From: Sinomicrobium soli
GTDB taxonomy: Bacteria > Bacteroidota > Bacteroidia > Flavobacteriales > Flavobacteriaceae
DNA length: 64,000 bases
Assembly (NCBI RefSeq): GCF_003285545.1
Contig: NZ_QLNV01000012.1
Location: 1 to 64,000, forward strand
Direction: 5' to 3'
The notes beneath the pieces are model-generated. The model did no database searches. It was given only the letters and a program-made list of their open reading frames with translations, and was not told the origin of the DNA. Below are positions 45,701 through 54,439 of the stretch, piece after piece. How positions within the stretch are numbered: the first letter of the stretch is position 1; the number at the start of each line of letters is the position of its first letter. Position numbers and translations under genes: made by a program.

Positions 45701-45835
45701 GCCTTTTACAATAACATTGGCCCCCGGTATGGGCACACCTTTATCATCTGTGACCGTACCCGTAATGGTGGTTTGTGCAAAAACACCAACTACAGGGATA
45801 AAAAACAACAATAATAAGAGTTTGATTGGTTTCAT
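42710..45835 (-). CDS. susC: SusC-like TonB-dependent outer membrane transporter 2
   Basis: The start MKPIKLLLLLFFIPVVGVFA is chosen 36 codons inside the longest frame because it begins the signal peptide; the protein is then 1041 residues. Domains: carboxypeptidase-D-like (ITGTVTDDKGVPIPGANVIV, TTTDFDGNYTI), SusC signature DEVVVIGYETVRKKDLTGSV, plug (VIRGGNSITGDNSPLYVVDG, DILKDASATAIYGSRGANGV), and a barrel ending in a terminal Phe (GGIELTF). The Tyr-Glu-Thr-Val variation of the usual GYGTQ stretch is mild. It is 162 bases after the putative surface lipoprotein gene 45998. Confidence 0.97.
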   Translation of the reverse strand: MKPIKLLLLLFFIPVVGVFAQTTITGTVTDDKGVPIPGANVIVKGSPRGTTTDFDGNYTIDNIEQSDILVYSYIGFQRVEKNVFGQKVINVTLESDEVALDEVVVIGYETVRKKDLTGSVSVIDPEELAVTATSNFDEALAGRAAGVQVTSSDGTPGSNQKIVIRGGNSITGDNSPLYVVDGIPLEGFDPSSLNTRDIESFDILKDASATAIYGSRGANGVIVINTRSGRTDGKTDISIGSFSWIQVIPNRLEVLGPYEFAKYQEKLAYADDSYAPGQNVRQFKTSWVDPELYRNMKGTDWQDEIFRTAYTSNHTLSLRAGNEKTTLYYSGNFLDQEGTLIHTGFRKINNRLKFTHKVRENFKVHGQIDYSKIKSTGLQVSGSTRTSVIRDAVSFRPVDPINWSNDEESVIQDQDPYLYDPVKTLENTDREVSRDVLSGTLGLNYDFLDKFSLTVSGNYRTTTQKSSVFYNEDTQQASRTNRGIHGLISNTRWDILSTSNTLKFNDSKGDHVYGALIGMEAQYSTREAYNLENRNIPTDQFGIDNLGIATTATIAGSSHSANALLSYFGRVNYTYKSRYLATVNFRADGSSKFRKENRWGYFPSFSLAWRVSEEKFMQSVDAVSDLKIRAGWGVTGNNRIGDFEAYNMFSVNTSSGYVLGTNQAFSPGAYQSNMAVPDLRWETTAQTNIGLDLYLFDRLNLTVDFYEKRTTDLLLDADMALSTGFDRVQQNVGEVSNRGIEFALSSQNIRNERFRWETDFNIAFNKTRTEKLNSGQNELLIDPGWDLQFLQTEYQYITRVGHPVGMMYGLEFDGIYQQEDFLQTNDGNYELKEGVPSYRTAMRPGMVKFRDLNGDGIINEDDRTIIGNPQPKHIGGLTNTFTIGSFDFQFLLQWAYDFDILNGNKSEFGSIYRPNRNGLTSLAEIWTPTNTDTDIGGMRFDGVNLTTPYGYKLDTRHIDDGSYLKLKTVVLGYSLPGDILEKFKIKKCRLSISAQNLYTWTNYEGYNPDVSVGRFGALTPRLDYSAYPQSITLSGGIELTF

Positions 45836-45997
45836 ACATAATATTTTTTTGCTTCCAGAAAATATACAGGGCCCTCCGTTCTTCACGGCTTTACTTTCCG
45901 ATACCGATACACCGCTGACCTGCCATGCAGTTTGCTTATCCATCGAAAATCTCCAGGAGTATGCCCCAGGTTTGTTTATAAATAATCGGATACAGTA

Positions 45998-47599
45998 TCA
46001 ATCGGTAGACTCGTCTGCCCTGTAATTAAAATCGGAAAGGAAATACGCTCCTCCCCTTCCGGGCACTGTGGAGTTGTTCAATAGTTCTCCCTCGAAATAG
46101 GATGCCACTTTAAAAGCAACCGTAAAGTTCGGGGATATTAATTCCGGAGGAATGTCATAGGAACATTTCACCCATTTACCGTAGAAAGTGGTACCGGGTA
46201 CTTTTCTTCCATCAGGATCGGGCCCCTCCTGATTACCCGGATACGGAGTGCCGACAAACTCGGGACCCCAGGGGGCGCCGGAAGACCTGCCGCCATTTAC
46301 TCCTTCCGATCTTCTGCACCGTATACCCTCATTGACCTTGGTCCAGGTACCATTGAGCCAGTTTCCTTCGGCATCCTGGATATCACCCCCGGTATAATCG
46401 GTTGAAATATACACTTCCAGATCCGTGGGCGTTCTGCCATCTTCCATATAATTCTGATAAGCGGGCTGATAATAATAGTTAAAGGAAAGGTCGTAACCGT
46501 ATTGGAATAGTGTCAGGTCCTGCGTGGAAGTAACCATCCAGGAAGCGGTGGGCTGTGTGCTGCCACCGGAATGGGTCTGGGTTTCCAAAACGGTCTGGGA
46601 CGTATTCCCGGCAGGCCGCTCTTCCGGGGCTTCCAGGAACCTCCCGGCACTGTTGTCTACTACACCCCAGATATCCTCCCCGTTACCGGGAATATCTACC
46701 TGGACGGAGAAACCATCCCCTCCTGTCGGGAATGACCCCGACGTATTCAAAGTAGGGTAGAAAGGATAAATCGTTTCAACCGGCATCTCTTCCGGGGTAT
46801 CCGTAATAATCGTTATAATCTTGTTTTCAAACAATGTGACCTCTTCGCTTATATTGCTTACTACCCTGATCGTAGGAGATAATGTATCGTATGTGGAATA
46901 CATATAGTCCGGAGCGAGAGCGATCTCACCCGTTTCGCCATTGATACTGAGTTTATCAGTATGATTTTCCAGTTCGAAGGTAACGTCAGGATTGGCATTG
47001 GGAAGAAGCGGCTCGCTGGTCTTGCTGTCGGGATCACCGTATACCAGATTCTGGTTTTTGGGTGAGTAGATCAGGTTACTTGGTAAAAGGGGAGATATGT
47101 ACAGGTGAAAGGCATCCTCAAAGGTAGTAGCATATTCCATCCCGTCAGATTCCGTACTCACCTTTATGGTAAAGTAGTAGTCCCCTACGGTAAAATTATG
47201 TCCGCCGGCAATAGAAATAATTCCGTTGACAGCCGTATTGACAGCATCAACAGATAATATCGGATCTCCGTTTCCGTCAACTTTACCCTCTTCGGGATCT
47301 ATTTCAATTTCTACGGGAACACTTTCCCCGATACTCACATACTGCAGGTGCGATTCGTCCAACAGTGTACCATCCTCCTTTCTTATACTTACCAGCTCAA
47401 ACCGGGGAATAAGCCCTCCTGTATGAACGGTAGGGGCAGTTGTCGTGATGTTCTGACTTTCCCTCGCATCCGTAATACTTACGTAATTAAGATCCTCAGG
47501 ATCCCGGATATCTTCTAAGCCCGATTTAAAGGAAGCATCTTCACAAGCCGATACTGCCAGCAGGTAAAGCAACAATAAAGGTAATTTTTTAATTTTCAT
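45998..47599 (-). CDS. Putative surface glycan-binding lipoprotein (SusE/F position, DUF4958-like)
   Basis: A 533-residue lipoprotein (MKIKKLPLLLLYLLAVSAC) that I cannot assign with certainty. The N-terminal half looks like beta-sandwich repeats (VEIEIDPEEGKVDGNGDP, FTVGDYYFTIKVSTES, FELENHTDKLSINGETGEIA). The C-terminal half (about 300-530) contains TSTQDLTLFQYGYDLSFNYY, DLEVYISTDYTGGDIQDAEG, KWVKCSYDIPPE and VAFKVASYFEGELLNN, a jelly-roll-like layout common in glycan-binding proteins. The order and the DUF4958 resemblance are from memory. As the first gene before a susC-susD pair it most probably serves as a surface glycan-binding protein that delivers substrate to SusCD. It is divergent from the sulfatase at 47901. 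Confidence 0.72.
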   Translation of the reverse strand: MKIKKLPLLLLYLLAVSACEDASFKSGLEDIRDPEDLNYVSITDARESQNITTTAPTVHTGGLIPRFELVSIRKEDGTLLDESHLQYVSIGESVPVEIEIDPEEGKVDGNGDPILSVDAVNTAVNGIISIAGGHNFTVGDYYFTIKVSTESDGMEYATTFEDAFHLYISPLLPSNLIYSPKNQNLVYGDPDSKTSEPLLPNANPDVTFELENHTDKLSINGETGEIALAPDYMYSTYDTLSPTIRVVSNISEEVTLFENKIITIITDTPEEMPVETIYPFYPTLNTSGSFPTGGDGFSVQVDIPGNGEDIWGVVDNSAGRFLEAPEERPAGNTSQTVLETQTHSGGSTQPTASWMVTSTQDLTLFQYGYDLSFNYYYQPAYQNYMEDGRTPTDLEVYISTDYTGGDIQDAEGNWLNGTWTKVNEGIRCRRSEGVNGGRSSGAPWGPEFVGTPYPGNQEGPDPDGRKVPGTTFYGKWVKCSYDIPPELISPNFTVAFKVASYFEGELLNNSTVPGRGGAYFLSDFNYRADESTD

Positions 47600-47900
47600 A
47601 ATTTAACAATTATAGTAACGTTATTTTAGCTGGTTTTTAATTATGGTGTTCTATTATTGACAAATATCAAAAAATAATATTGTTGGAACAGGGGGATAAT
47701 TGTCTAAAATGCGGGGGCATATAATCCCTGTTGCCCCTGTAAACACTCTGGTACCGGGTTATTTTTACAAGCTTAGGTACTCCCTGTTCCCGGCATTTTG
47801 TACCTCCTGTTAAGACGCATACCCCCCGTTTTCTTTCTGAATAGAACAGTACATTGTATCCTTCAAAAAATCAATTGATCCAACCCATAACTTATTCCAG
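47600..47900. other. Divergent intergenic region between two PUL transcription units
   Basis: These 301 bases separate the minus-strand operon headed by the lipoprotein gene at 47599 from the plus-strand sulfatase at 47901, so both promoters should lie here. I see no exact TAnnTTTG element in the expected places on either strand and no clear long palindrome. A HTCS-controlled promoter with weak core elements would fit this, but nothing in the sequence proves it. Confidence 0.5.
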
Positions 47901-49397
47901 ATGAAAACACAACTCGCTTCTACCACACTGCATATCTTCCTGATATGCATGTGTTCCGTAACAGGTACTAAAGCACAGCAAACAGATACCGCCGGGAGAA
48001 AGAATATTCTTTTTATCGCTGTCGATGACCTGAGGCCGGAACTCGGATGTTACGGGGCCGGCTATGTAAAAACCCCAAATATAGACAAGCTCGCATCAAA
48101 AGGTGTTTTATTTGAAAATGCCTATTGCCAGCAGGCGATCTGTGCCCCTTCGAGGAACAGCGTAATGACGGGACTACGTCCGGACGCACTGAATATATAT
48201 GATCTCAGTACTTTTTTCCGGACCACCGTACCCGATGTCGTAACCCTTCCCCAACATCTGAAAAACAACGGCTATATCTCGGAAGCCGTAGGGAAAATAT
48301 ATCACGAAGGGCATAATAACAGGGATGATATACTCTCGTGGTCCCGGCCTTCATGGGATTATAAAACTCCCTTAAAGAATTTAAAAAAGGTCAAGAGGGG
48401 CGATACCACCGACCTGCAGTCCGATTTCCCGAAAATAAACGGGGAACTGCTCCCCTTTTATAAATCAAACGCACCGGAAACAAATATGACCGATGCGGTG
48501 ATTGCGGACATAGCCGTAGAACGGTTGCACCAACTGAAAGACCGGCCCTTTTTTATGGCAGTAGGTTTCAAGAACCCTCATCTTCCCTTTGTAGCTCCTG
48601 CGAAATACTGGAACATGTACAAGCCCGAAGATATCCGTATCCCGGAAAGAAATGATCCCGATGGAGTATCCCGGTATGCCTTTGCCCGGTGGTCCGGAGA
48701 ACTCAATAAATATCACGGTATTTCACAGTACAAAACGGAAGGATACCTGCCTGATGATCTCTCCAGGAATCTCATACATGGCTACTATGCTGCCGTGAGC
48801 CAGGTCGATGACCTTATCGGGCAACTTATCACAACTCTTGAGGAACTTGGTGTAAGAGACAATACTATAATAGTGCTGTGGGGAGATCACGGGTGGAAGT
48901 TGGGTGAATACGGTATGTGGGCCAAACACTCCAACTGTGAGCTGGATACCCGTGCACCCCTTATAATAAGCGCTCCCGGATTTTCCGGAGGAAAAAAAAG
49001 CGAATCACTTGCAGAGTTGCTGGATATCTATCCTACCCTTTGCGAACTGTCGGGAACAGGCCTGCCGGATCACCTCCAGGGGAAAAGCCTGGTACCGGTT
49101 TTAAAGGACCCCACATTCAAGGTTAGGGAAACAGCCATGAGTCAGTATCCCAGGGGAAAATATCTCAAAGACGATCCCACAAAACGGGAGATTATGGGCT
49201 ATTCCATTACTGACGGACGATATCGTTTTACCCGGTGGCAATCCTATAAAAATCCGGACCGGGTACTGGACCGGGAACTCTACGACCACCATAAGGGAAG
49301 AATAGACCTGAGCAACCTGGCAAGGCTGAAAGAATACGATACGATAGTAAGAAGAATGGAAAAGCTATTGAACGACCAGCTTGCCCATAACCGGTGA
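47901..49397 (+). CDS. Sulfatase, iduronate-2-sulfatase-like (S1 family)
   Basis: A 498-residue FGly sulfatase with a signal peptide (HIFLICMCSVTGTKAQ). The opening NILFIAVDDLRPELGCYGAG and the GKIYHEGHNN stretch are typical of iduronate-2-sulfatase-like enzymes. The active cysteine is Cys81 in CQQAICAPSRNSVMTGLRP, an intact Cys-x-Pro-x-Arg motif. Other landmarks are MAVGFKNPHLPFVAPAKYW, VLWGDHGWKLGEYGMWAKHS and RAPLIISAPG. If the family resemblance holds, the likely substrate is a 2-O-sulfated uronic acid, which fits the uronate theme of the locus. It is the first gene of the plus-strand block and is followed by lyase 4 after 145 bases. Confidence 0.94.
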   Translation: MKTQLASTTLHIFLICMCSVTGTKAQQTDTAGRKNILFIAVDDLRPELGCYGAGYVKTPNIDKLASKGVLFENAYCQQAICAPSRNSVMTGLRPDALNIYDLSTFFRTTVPDVVTLPQHLKNNGYISEAVGKIYHEGHNNRDDILSWSRPSWDYKTPLKNLKKVKRGDTTDLQSDFPKINGELLPFYKSNAPETNMTDAVIADIAVERLHQLKDRPFFMAVGFKNPHLPFVAPAKYWNMYKPEDIRIPERNDPDGVSRYAFARWSGELNKYHGISQYKTEGYLPDDLSRNLIHGYYAAVSQVDDLIGQLITTLEELGVRDNTIIVLWGDHGWKLGEYGMWAKHSNCELDTRAPLIISAPGFSGGKKSESLAELLDIYPTLCELSGTGLPDHLQGKSLVPVLKDPTFKVRETAMSQYPRGKYLKDDPTKREIMGYSITDGRYRFTRWQSYKNPDRVLDRELYDHHKGRIDLSNLARLKEYDTIVRRMEKLLNDQLAHNR

Positions 49398-49551
49398 TAC
49401 ATTTTTCAAATCCCAGGATTTTACAGTCAGAAAAGCGAACGTGATTTTTTATTCATAAGTATGGAAGACATGAATAAAACATCATGCGGACACATAGAGG
49501 TAACAGCTGTACCGCTCATTCCCATGCTTTTTAACTACAAAAATGATACTT

Positions 49552-52500
49552 ATGAAACCACACTATAAATTATCGGCATTCCTCATTTTTATTTCCTTAT
49601 ATGCCAATGCCCAGAATAACATCATTACCCTCGATCCGCTTCCGGGCGGTTCGGAAGGAAATAACAGGTATACAGACAGTTCCACCTTTGAAACAGATGG
49701 CTCCGGGAATGTGTCTTATCACAATAGCAATAGCTATGATGACTGGAGTGTTACAGCCTCTACCATAACTCCTACAGGAGCCCTGGGACGGACCTTTTCC
49801 ATCACTTTCGGCGGCATGAGCGAAGTAAACACCGTCATAGGAAATGATTACGGTGCCCTGATATCTCCGGCCGGGATAGACCGTGCCGCAAGCGGCGCAC
49901 TGGGGATAAGGGGAGGCATCGGGAACGGGATAGATTCCGGAGAAGGGTATTATTTCGGGCTGGACCTGACCAACCTGAATTCGACCGCTGCCGTCCAGAT
50001 AACCAAAATATCGGTGACCGACCTTGCTGCTACCGGCGAAACCGGGGTCATCGTAAGCCGGTTAAACCCTTCGAGAAAATTCACCTTCGGAAAACCGGGA
50101 GCCCCCGGCGTCGATTATGAGCTTGCAGGAGGGGCAGGAACCATTGATGTATCTTCATTTAATCTCTATCTCACCGGGGGAAATATCAACGAGCATATGG
50201 TTTCCGTGTTCAGCAATACTACAGTGCCCAGCGGATACAGAATTACAGGTGTCGAACTCAGGGTGCGGACCAATATACTCAATCCCAATCCTGTTTCCAA
50301 TGCTTCCCATCCACGGCTTCTCCTGGGTCAGGGAGAGGAAACCGATGTACAAAACCTCATCAGTCAGTCTGCCGAATTTAATGCCATCCACGAGTATATC
50401 CTTGAAAATGCCGATAATTTCGTCCAGGAAAGTCCGCTGGTATACAATGCCGTAAATAATCGTATGCTGGAAACTGCCAGGGAAGCCATAAGGCAGGTTT
50501 TTTACCTGGCATACGCTTATCGCATGACCAGTGATACAGACTATCTCACCAAAGCCGAAGAGGTTATCAATACGGTTTGCGACTTCCCGGATTGGGTTAC
50601 CTATACACTCGATACGGCAGAAATGTGCTTTGCCGTAGCCATCGGGTATGACTGGTTGTATCATGAATTGTCGGCAACTACCAGGCAAAAAGCCAGGGAA
50701 AGCATACTGGACTACGCATTTCTTACCCAGAAAAACAAACCTTTCTGGGATATGACCTCCAACTGGAACCAAGTAGGTATCGGCGGCCTGGCCTATGGTG
50801 CCCTGGCTATTTATGGCGACGGTACTGCACAAATGGACCAGGAAGCCAGATTTGTCATGAACAATATTCTTGTGAAAAATCCGAATTCCATGGAAACCTA
50901 TGCCAACGGGAACTATCAGGAAGGTGCCATGTACTGGTCTTACGGGTCCACTTATGAAGTATTGTTATTATCAGCACTTGAAGGGATTTACGGGCAGAAC
51001 CACGAAGGGGTCAGAAGGCTCAGAAGTACACCCGGATTTCTCGAATCGGCAGAATATATGCAGTATGTTACCGGAACGTCCTCCCTGTATTTCAACTACA
51101 GCGATTGTACGGAAAAGCGAATTCCGCTGCCGGCGACCATCTGGATGGCCGATAAGCTGAACAACCCCTCGCTCCTGTCTGTGGAACAACTATTGATGCA
51201 AAACGGAAAATATACCAGCAATTACTCCGATGATTCCAGGTTTCTCCCCATAGCCCTTATATACGGGAAGGAGATCGACTGGGAGAACCTGTCTGCTCCC
51301 GGGCCCAAAGTATGGAAAGGATACGGCTCGCAGCCCGTAGTCCTGGTCCGTACAGACTGGCAAGGCTCTAATGGAAAATATGTGGGAGTCAAAGGCGGAA
51401 CCCCGGATTACAGCCATGCCCATATGGATGGCGGCACTTTTGTTTACGATTCCCAGGGAAAACGCTGGGCCTCGGACTTCGGTAAGTATGATTACAATGC
51501 CGTCAAAGCCGGCATCTCCCCTCCCGGGAGCGCCAATGATTTCTCGCAGGGGTCTTCCCGGTGGAACATATTCAGGGTCAGCAACCTCAATCACAACACC
51601 ATATCCATAAAAAAATCATCCGAAACCAACTGGCAACACCACAAGGTAAATGGCAGTGCCAGTATTACCGGGATCTTTGACACTCCGGCAAAAAGAGGGG
51701 CAGAATTAGATATGCGAGGGCTTATCGGGCTGGATGACGAACTGGAGGCCATATACAGAAGTGTTTACCTGGTAGACGAATCCTACCTCGAGATCAAGGA
51801 TTCCATAGATAATGGTTCCGGGGCTGTAGACTTGTACTGGAACATGGTCACCACTGCCCTCGTGGAAACTCTCGACTCCTCCAGGATCAAACTTACACAG
51901 GGAGGCAAGACCGCAATTCTCGAGATCAGTTCTTCCAACCCTTCCGTAAGTTTTACCATAGCCGACAACCGCTCTACAGACCCGGTAGACTATTTTCCAC
52001 CGGCAACCTACGAGAGAAAAAACGACGGCACGGTCATGATCGGTTTTGAAGCTGCTATACCCGCAAATGAACAGGTGACCTTTACCGTGACCCTCAAAGA
52101 CGATGCGGAGGTTCCCCCTTCTTCTACAGAACCCGTAAATTACGTTCTGCTGGAACTACCGGACCCCAATACCGGGAGAGAGGCCAACGGACTGTACTAT
52201 GACACCTCAGAGTTTTATGTAGATTCCCAGGGAGATGTAAGTATATCGGGAATAGCTACGGAGTATGCATGGAATGTTTACGGGGATACCGATATAGACA
52301 GTATCATGGGGCATAAGTTCTTTTTCAGGTGGCATGGCATGGGAGCTGTCAATACCGTTGAGGGAAATGATTTCGGAGCTTTGGTAACCCCGGCCGGAAT
52401 TGACAGAAGTGCCTCCGGCGAACTCGGGGTACGGGGGGGTGCAGGAAACGGCATAGATCCCAACGAAGGATATCTCTTCGGGTTTGACGGTTCCTATCTG

Positions 52501-53094
52501 CCGGACATAACAGGTTTGCAGCTTGTAAAAGTGGGTGTGAATTTTGTTTCCTCCTCCCGTACCGGGATACTGGTCAACAGGAATGATACGTCTAAACGGG
52601 TTTCCTTCGGCGGGCCCTCTTCGGCGGCTGATGTTATCCTGCCTTCCGGGCAGGGGTTTGTAGATGTCGAATCACTGGATATTTCTATCACTGGGGGCCA
52701 GACCGATTATGAAATGGCTTCCGTTTTCAATTCGGGAACTTCCGGAGGGTTCAGGATCAATAAGGTAGTTTTTAAAGTAATCTCTTCGGGAACTGCCCCT
52801 CTTTACACCATGTCGGCGCCATCGGTGGAGGATGCAGAAAAAGATGCGGTTATCCTCTACCCCAATCCCTTTACCAGTACCATAACCCTCCGGAACACCA
52901 AAGAAGAAAACCATTTTCTAAACCTGAGTCTTTTTACGGATACGGGAACACGCCTGTTTTATAAAACTTTTGACAACAGCCAGGCCGGAGATACCCGGAT
53001 CCTGGACCTGCAAGGTATTAAGCCGGGAATATACGTGATCCGTATGGAAATGTCTTCAGGAAAAACAATCACTAAAAAAATTGTAAAACAATAA
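49552..53094 (+). CDS. Secreted multidomain heparinase II/III-family lyase 4 with two accessory modules and T9SS tail
   Basis: A 1180-residue exported protein; the start MKPHYKLSAFLIFISLYANA begins the signal peptide. Order: accessory module A (about 25-240, with AGIDRAASGALGIRGGIGNG), heparinase II/III catalytic region (about 251-860), accessory module B (about 863-1085, with AGIDRSASGELGVRGGAGNG), then a type IX secretion sorting domain (about 1098-1180, from AVILYPNPFTSTITL to the Lys-rich end IKPGIYVIRMEMSSGKTITK). The catalytic part keeps SNWNQVGIGGLAYGALA, FNYSDC, SHAHMDGGTFVYD and NLNHNTISIK, but the usual NYPEGPGYWNYG reads NYQEGAMYWSYG. It is therefore the most divergent of the four lyases and the only one exported by T9SS. 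It is followed 14 bases later by GH88. Confidence 0.93.
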   Translation: MKPHYKLSAFLIFISLYANAQNNIITLDPLPGGSEGNNRYTDSSTFETDGSGNVSYHNSNSYDDWSVTASTITPTGALGRTFSITFGGMSEVNTVIGNDYGALISPAGIDRAASGALGIRGGIGNGIDSGEGYYFGLDLTNLNSTAAVQITKISVTDLAATGETGVIVSRLNPSRKFTFGKPGAPGVDYELAGGAGTIDVSSFNLYLTGGNINEHMVSVFSNTTVPSGYRITGVELRVRTNILNPNPVSNASHPRLLLGQGEETDVQNLISQSAEFNAIHEYILENADNFVQESPLVYNAVNNRMLETAREAIRQVFYLAYAYRMTSDTDYLTKAEEVINTVCDFPDWVTYTLDTAEMCFAVAIGYDWLYHELSATTRQKARESILDYAFLTQKNKPFWDMTSNWNQVGIGGLAYGALAIYGDGTAQMDQEARFVMNNILVKNPNSMETYANGNYQEGAMYWSYGSTYEVLLLSALEGIYGQNHEGVRRLRSTPGFLESAEYMQYVTGTSSLYFNYSDCTEKRIPLPATIWMADKLNNPSLLSVEQLLMQNGKYTSNYSDDSRFLPIALIYGKEIDWENLSAPGPKVWKGYGSQPVVLVRTDWQGSNGKYVGVKGGTPDYSHAHMDGGTFVYDSQGKRWASDFGKYDYNAVKAGISPPGSANDFSQGSSRWNIFRVSNLNHNTISIKKSSETNWQHHKVNGSASITGIFDTPAKRGAELDMRGLIGLDDELEAIYRSVYLVDESYLEIKDSIDNGSGAVDLYWNMVTTALVETLDSSRIKLTQGGKTAILEISSSNPSVSFTIADNRSTDPVDYFPPATYERKNDGTVMIGFEAAIPANEQVTFTVTLKDDAEVPPSSTEPVNYVLLELPDPNTGREANGLYYDTSEFYVDSQGDVSISGIATEYAWNVYGDTDIDSIMGHKFFFRWHGMGAVNTVEGNDFGALVTPAGIDRSASGELGVRGGAGNGIDPNEGYLFGFDGSYLPDITGLQLVKVGVNFVSSSRTGILVNRNDTSKRVSFGGPSSAADVILPSGQGFVDVESLDISITGGQTDYEMASVFNSGTSGGFRINKVVFKVISSGTAPLYTMSAPSVEDAEKDAVILYPNPFTSTITLRNTKEENHFLNLSLFTDTGTRLFYKTFDNSQAGDTRILDLQGIKPGIYVIRMEMSSGKTITKKIVKQ

Positions 53095-53108
53095 ATCTAT
53101 TCACACTG

Positions 53109-54284
53109 ATGAACCTATTTAAAATTACTGTTCTATTGTCTCTTCTTGTCATTTCGGGCTGCCATTCACAGCAAAAAAACGAAACCCGTTTACTGGAAAG
53201 TGAACAACAGCTCCACGTATTGCGATCGCTATCCGTAAAAGAAAAAAAGAATCCCAGGAGTATGGATAAAAACGGGGAAATCGTATGGGCGCGGCAGCCT
53301 TATGACTGGACGGAAGGTTTCTGGCCGGGAACCTGCTGGATGCTTTATGAAAAAACCGGGGACGAACAGTGGAAGGAGGCTGCCTCAACCATTCAGGAAC
53401 TCTATGTACATCACAAAGACCTCACCAATGATCACGATCTCGGCTTTATATTTAACAATTCCTTCGGCAAGGCTTTCAGGATCACGGGGGATGAGCGGTA
53501 TAAAAAGGTACTGCTGGATGCCGCCGATGCCCTTATCACCCGTTTTAACCCAAATGTAGGTTGTATACAGAGCTGGGATGTAAGCGACAACTGGCAAAGT
53601 AAACGGGGGTGGAAATTTCCCGTGATTATAGATAACCTGATGAACCTCGAGCTCTTGTTTGAAGCTTCGGAAATAACGGGGGACCCCAAATACAGCGATG
53701 TTGCCATTGCCCATGCCAATACTACCATGGCAAAGCATTTCCGCAAAGACGGAAGCTCGTATCACGTGGTCGACTACGATCCCGGAACAGGAGCGGTCAA
53801 CAGCAGGATAACCGCGCAGGGCTATGCCGACGAAAGCGCCTGGGCAAGAGGACAGGCCTGGGGCCTGTATGGGTATACCATGTGCTATCGGTATACAAAG
53901 GACAGGAAATACCTGGAAATGGCGGAAAAAATTTCAGGTTTTATTTTGTCCCATCCCAACTATCCGGAAGACGGGGTCCCCTTTTGGGATTTCAATGCGC
54001 CGGATATCCCCGATGCCTTAAGAGATGCCTCAGCGGGGGGCATTATGGCCTCGGCATGGATAGAACTGGACGGCTACTCCGATCGCGGATACCTGGACCG
54101 GGCCAGAACCATACTCGAAACCCTGAGTTCCGAAAAATTCCGCGGGACTTCAAAAAAAGACTATTTTCTGCTCAAGCATAGTGTAGGAAGTATTCCCCAC
54201 GGCAACGAAATAGATGTCCCCCTTAACTATGCCGATTACTATTATCTGGAGGCCCTGTTGCGTATCACAAAAAAGGCTTTGTGA
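53109..54284 (+). CDS. Glycoside hydrolase family 88 unsaturated glucuronyl hydrolase 2 (lipoprotein)
   Basis: A 391-residue GH88 enzyme with a lipoprotein signal (MNLFKITVLLSLLVISGC). It shares nearly all motif blocks with the GH88 at 23368: YDWTEGFWPGTCWMLY, TNDHDLGFIFNNSFGKAF with a catalytic Asp, WDVSDNWQSKRGWKFPVII then DNLMNLELL with the other Asp, SSYHVVDYDPGTG, YADESAWARGQAWGLYGY and HSVGSIPHGNEIDVPLNYAD. The two are close paralogs in one locus, each associated with its own lyase group. It follows lyase 4 directly, so secreted lyase and exo-acting hydrolase are co-transcribed. Confidence 0.96.
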   Translation: MNLFKITVLLSLLVISGCHSQQKNETRLLESEQQLHVLRSLSVKEKKNPRSMDKNGEIVWARQPYDWTEGFWPGTCWMLYEKTGDEQWKEAASTIQELYVHHKDLTNDHDLGFIFNNSFGKAFRITGDERYKKVLLDAADALITRFNPNVGCIQSWDVSDNWQSKRGWKFPVIIDNLMNLELLFEASEITGDPKYSDVAIAHANTTMAKHFRKDGSSYHVVDYDPGTGAVNSRITAQGYADESAWARGQAWGLYGYTMCYRYTKDRKYLEMAEKISGFILSHPNYPEDGVPFWDFNAPDIPDALRDASAGGIMASAWIELDGYSDRGYLDRARTILETLSSEKFRGTSKKDYFLLKHSVGSIPHGNEIDVPLNYADYYYLEALLRITKKAL

Positions 54285-54439
54285 GATATTCCGAAAAATC
54301 GTAATATTATGACCCTGTAAAAAGCCGGGGTTGTGACCCTGATACAAACCGATAATGCCATATCGTACAGCTGTCGCAATATCACAGTTAACCCTGTTCC
54401 GGAGTTTATCTTGAAATTAATCACCAAAACCCAATAAAC

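Noticed and set aside
54285-54439. Two TGACCCTG copies in the gap between GH88 and the esterase
   Set aside because: Only eight bases each, no symmetry or spacing that suggests an operator.
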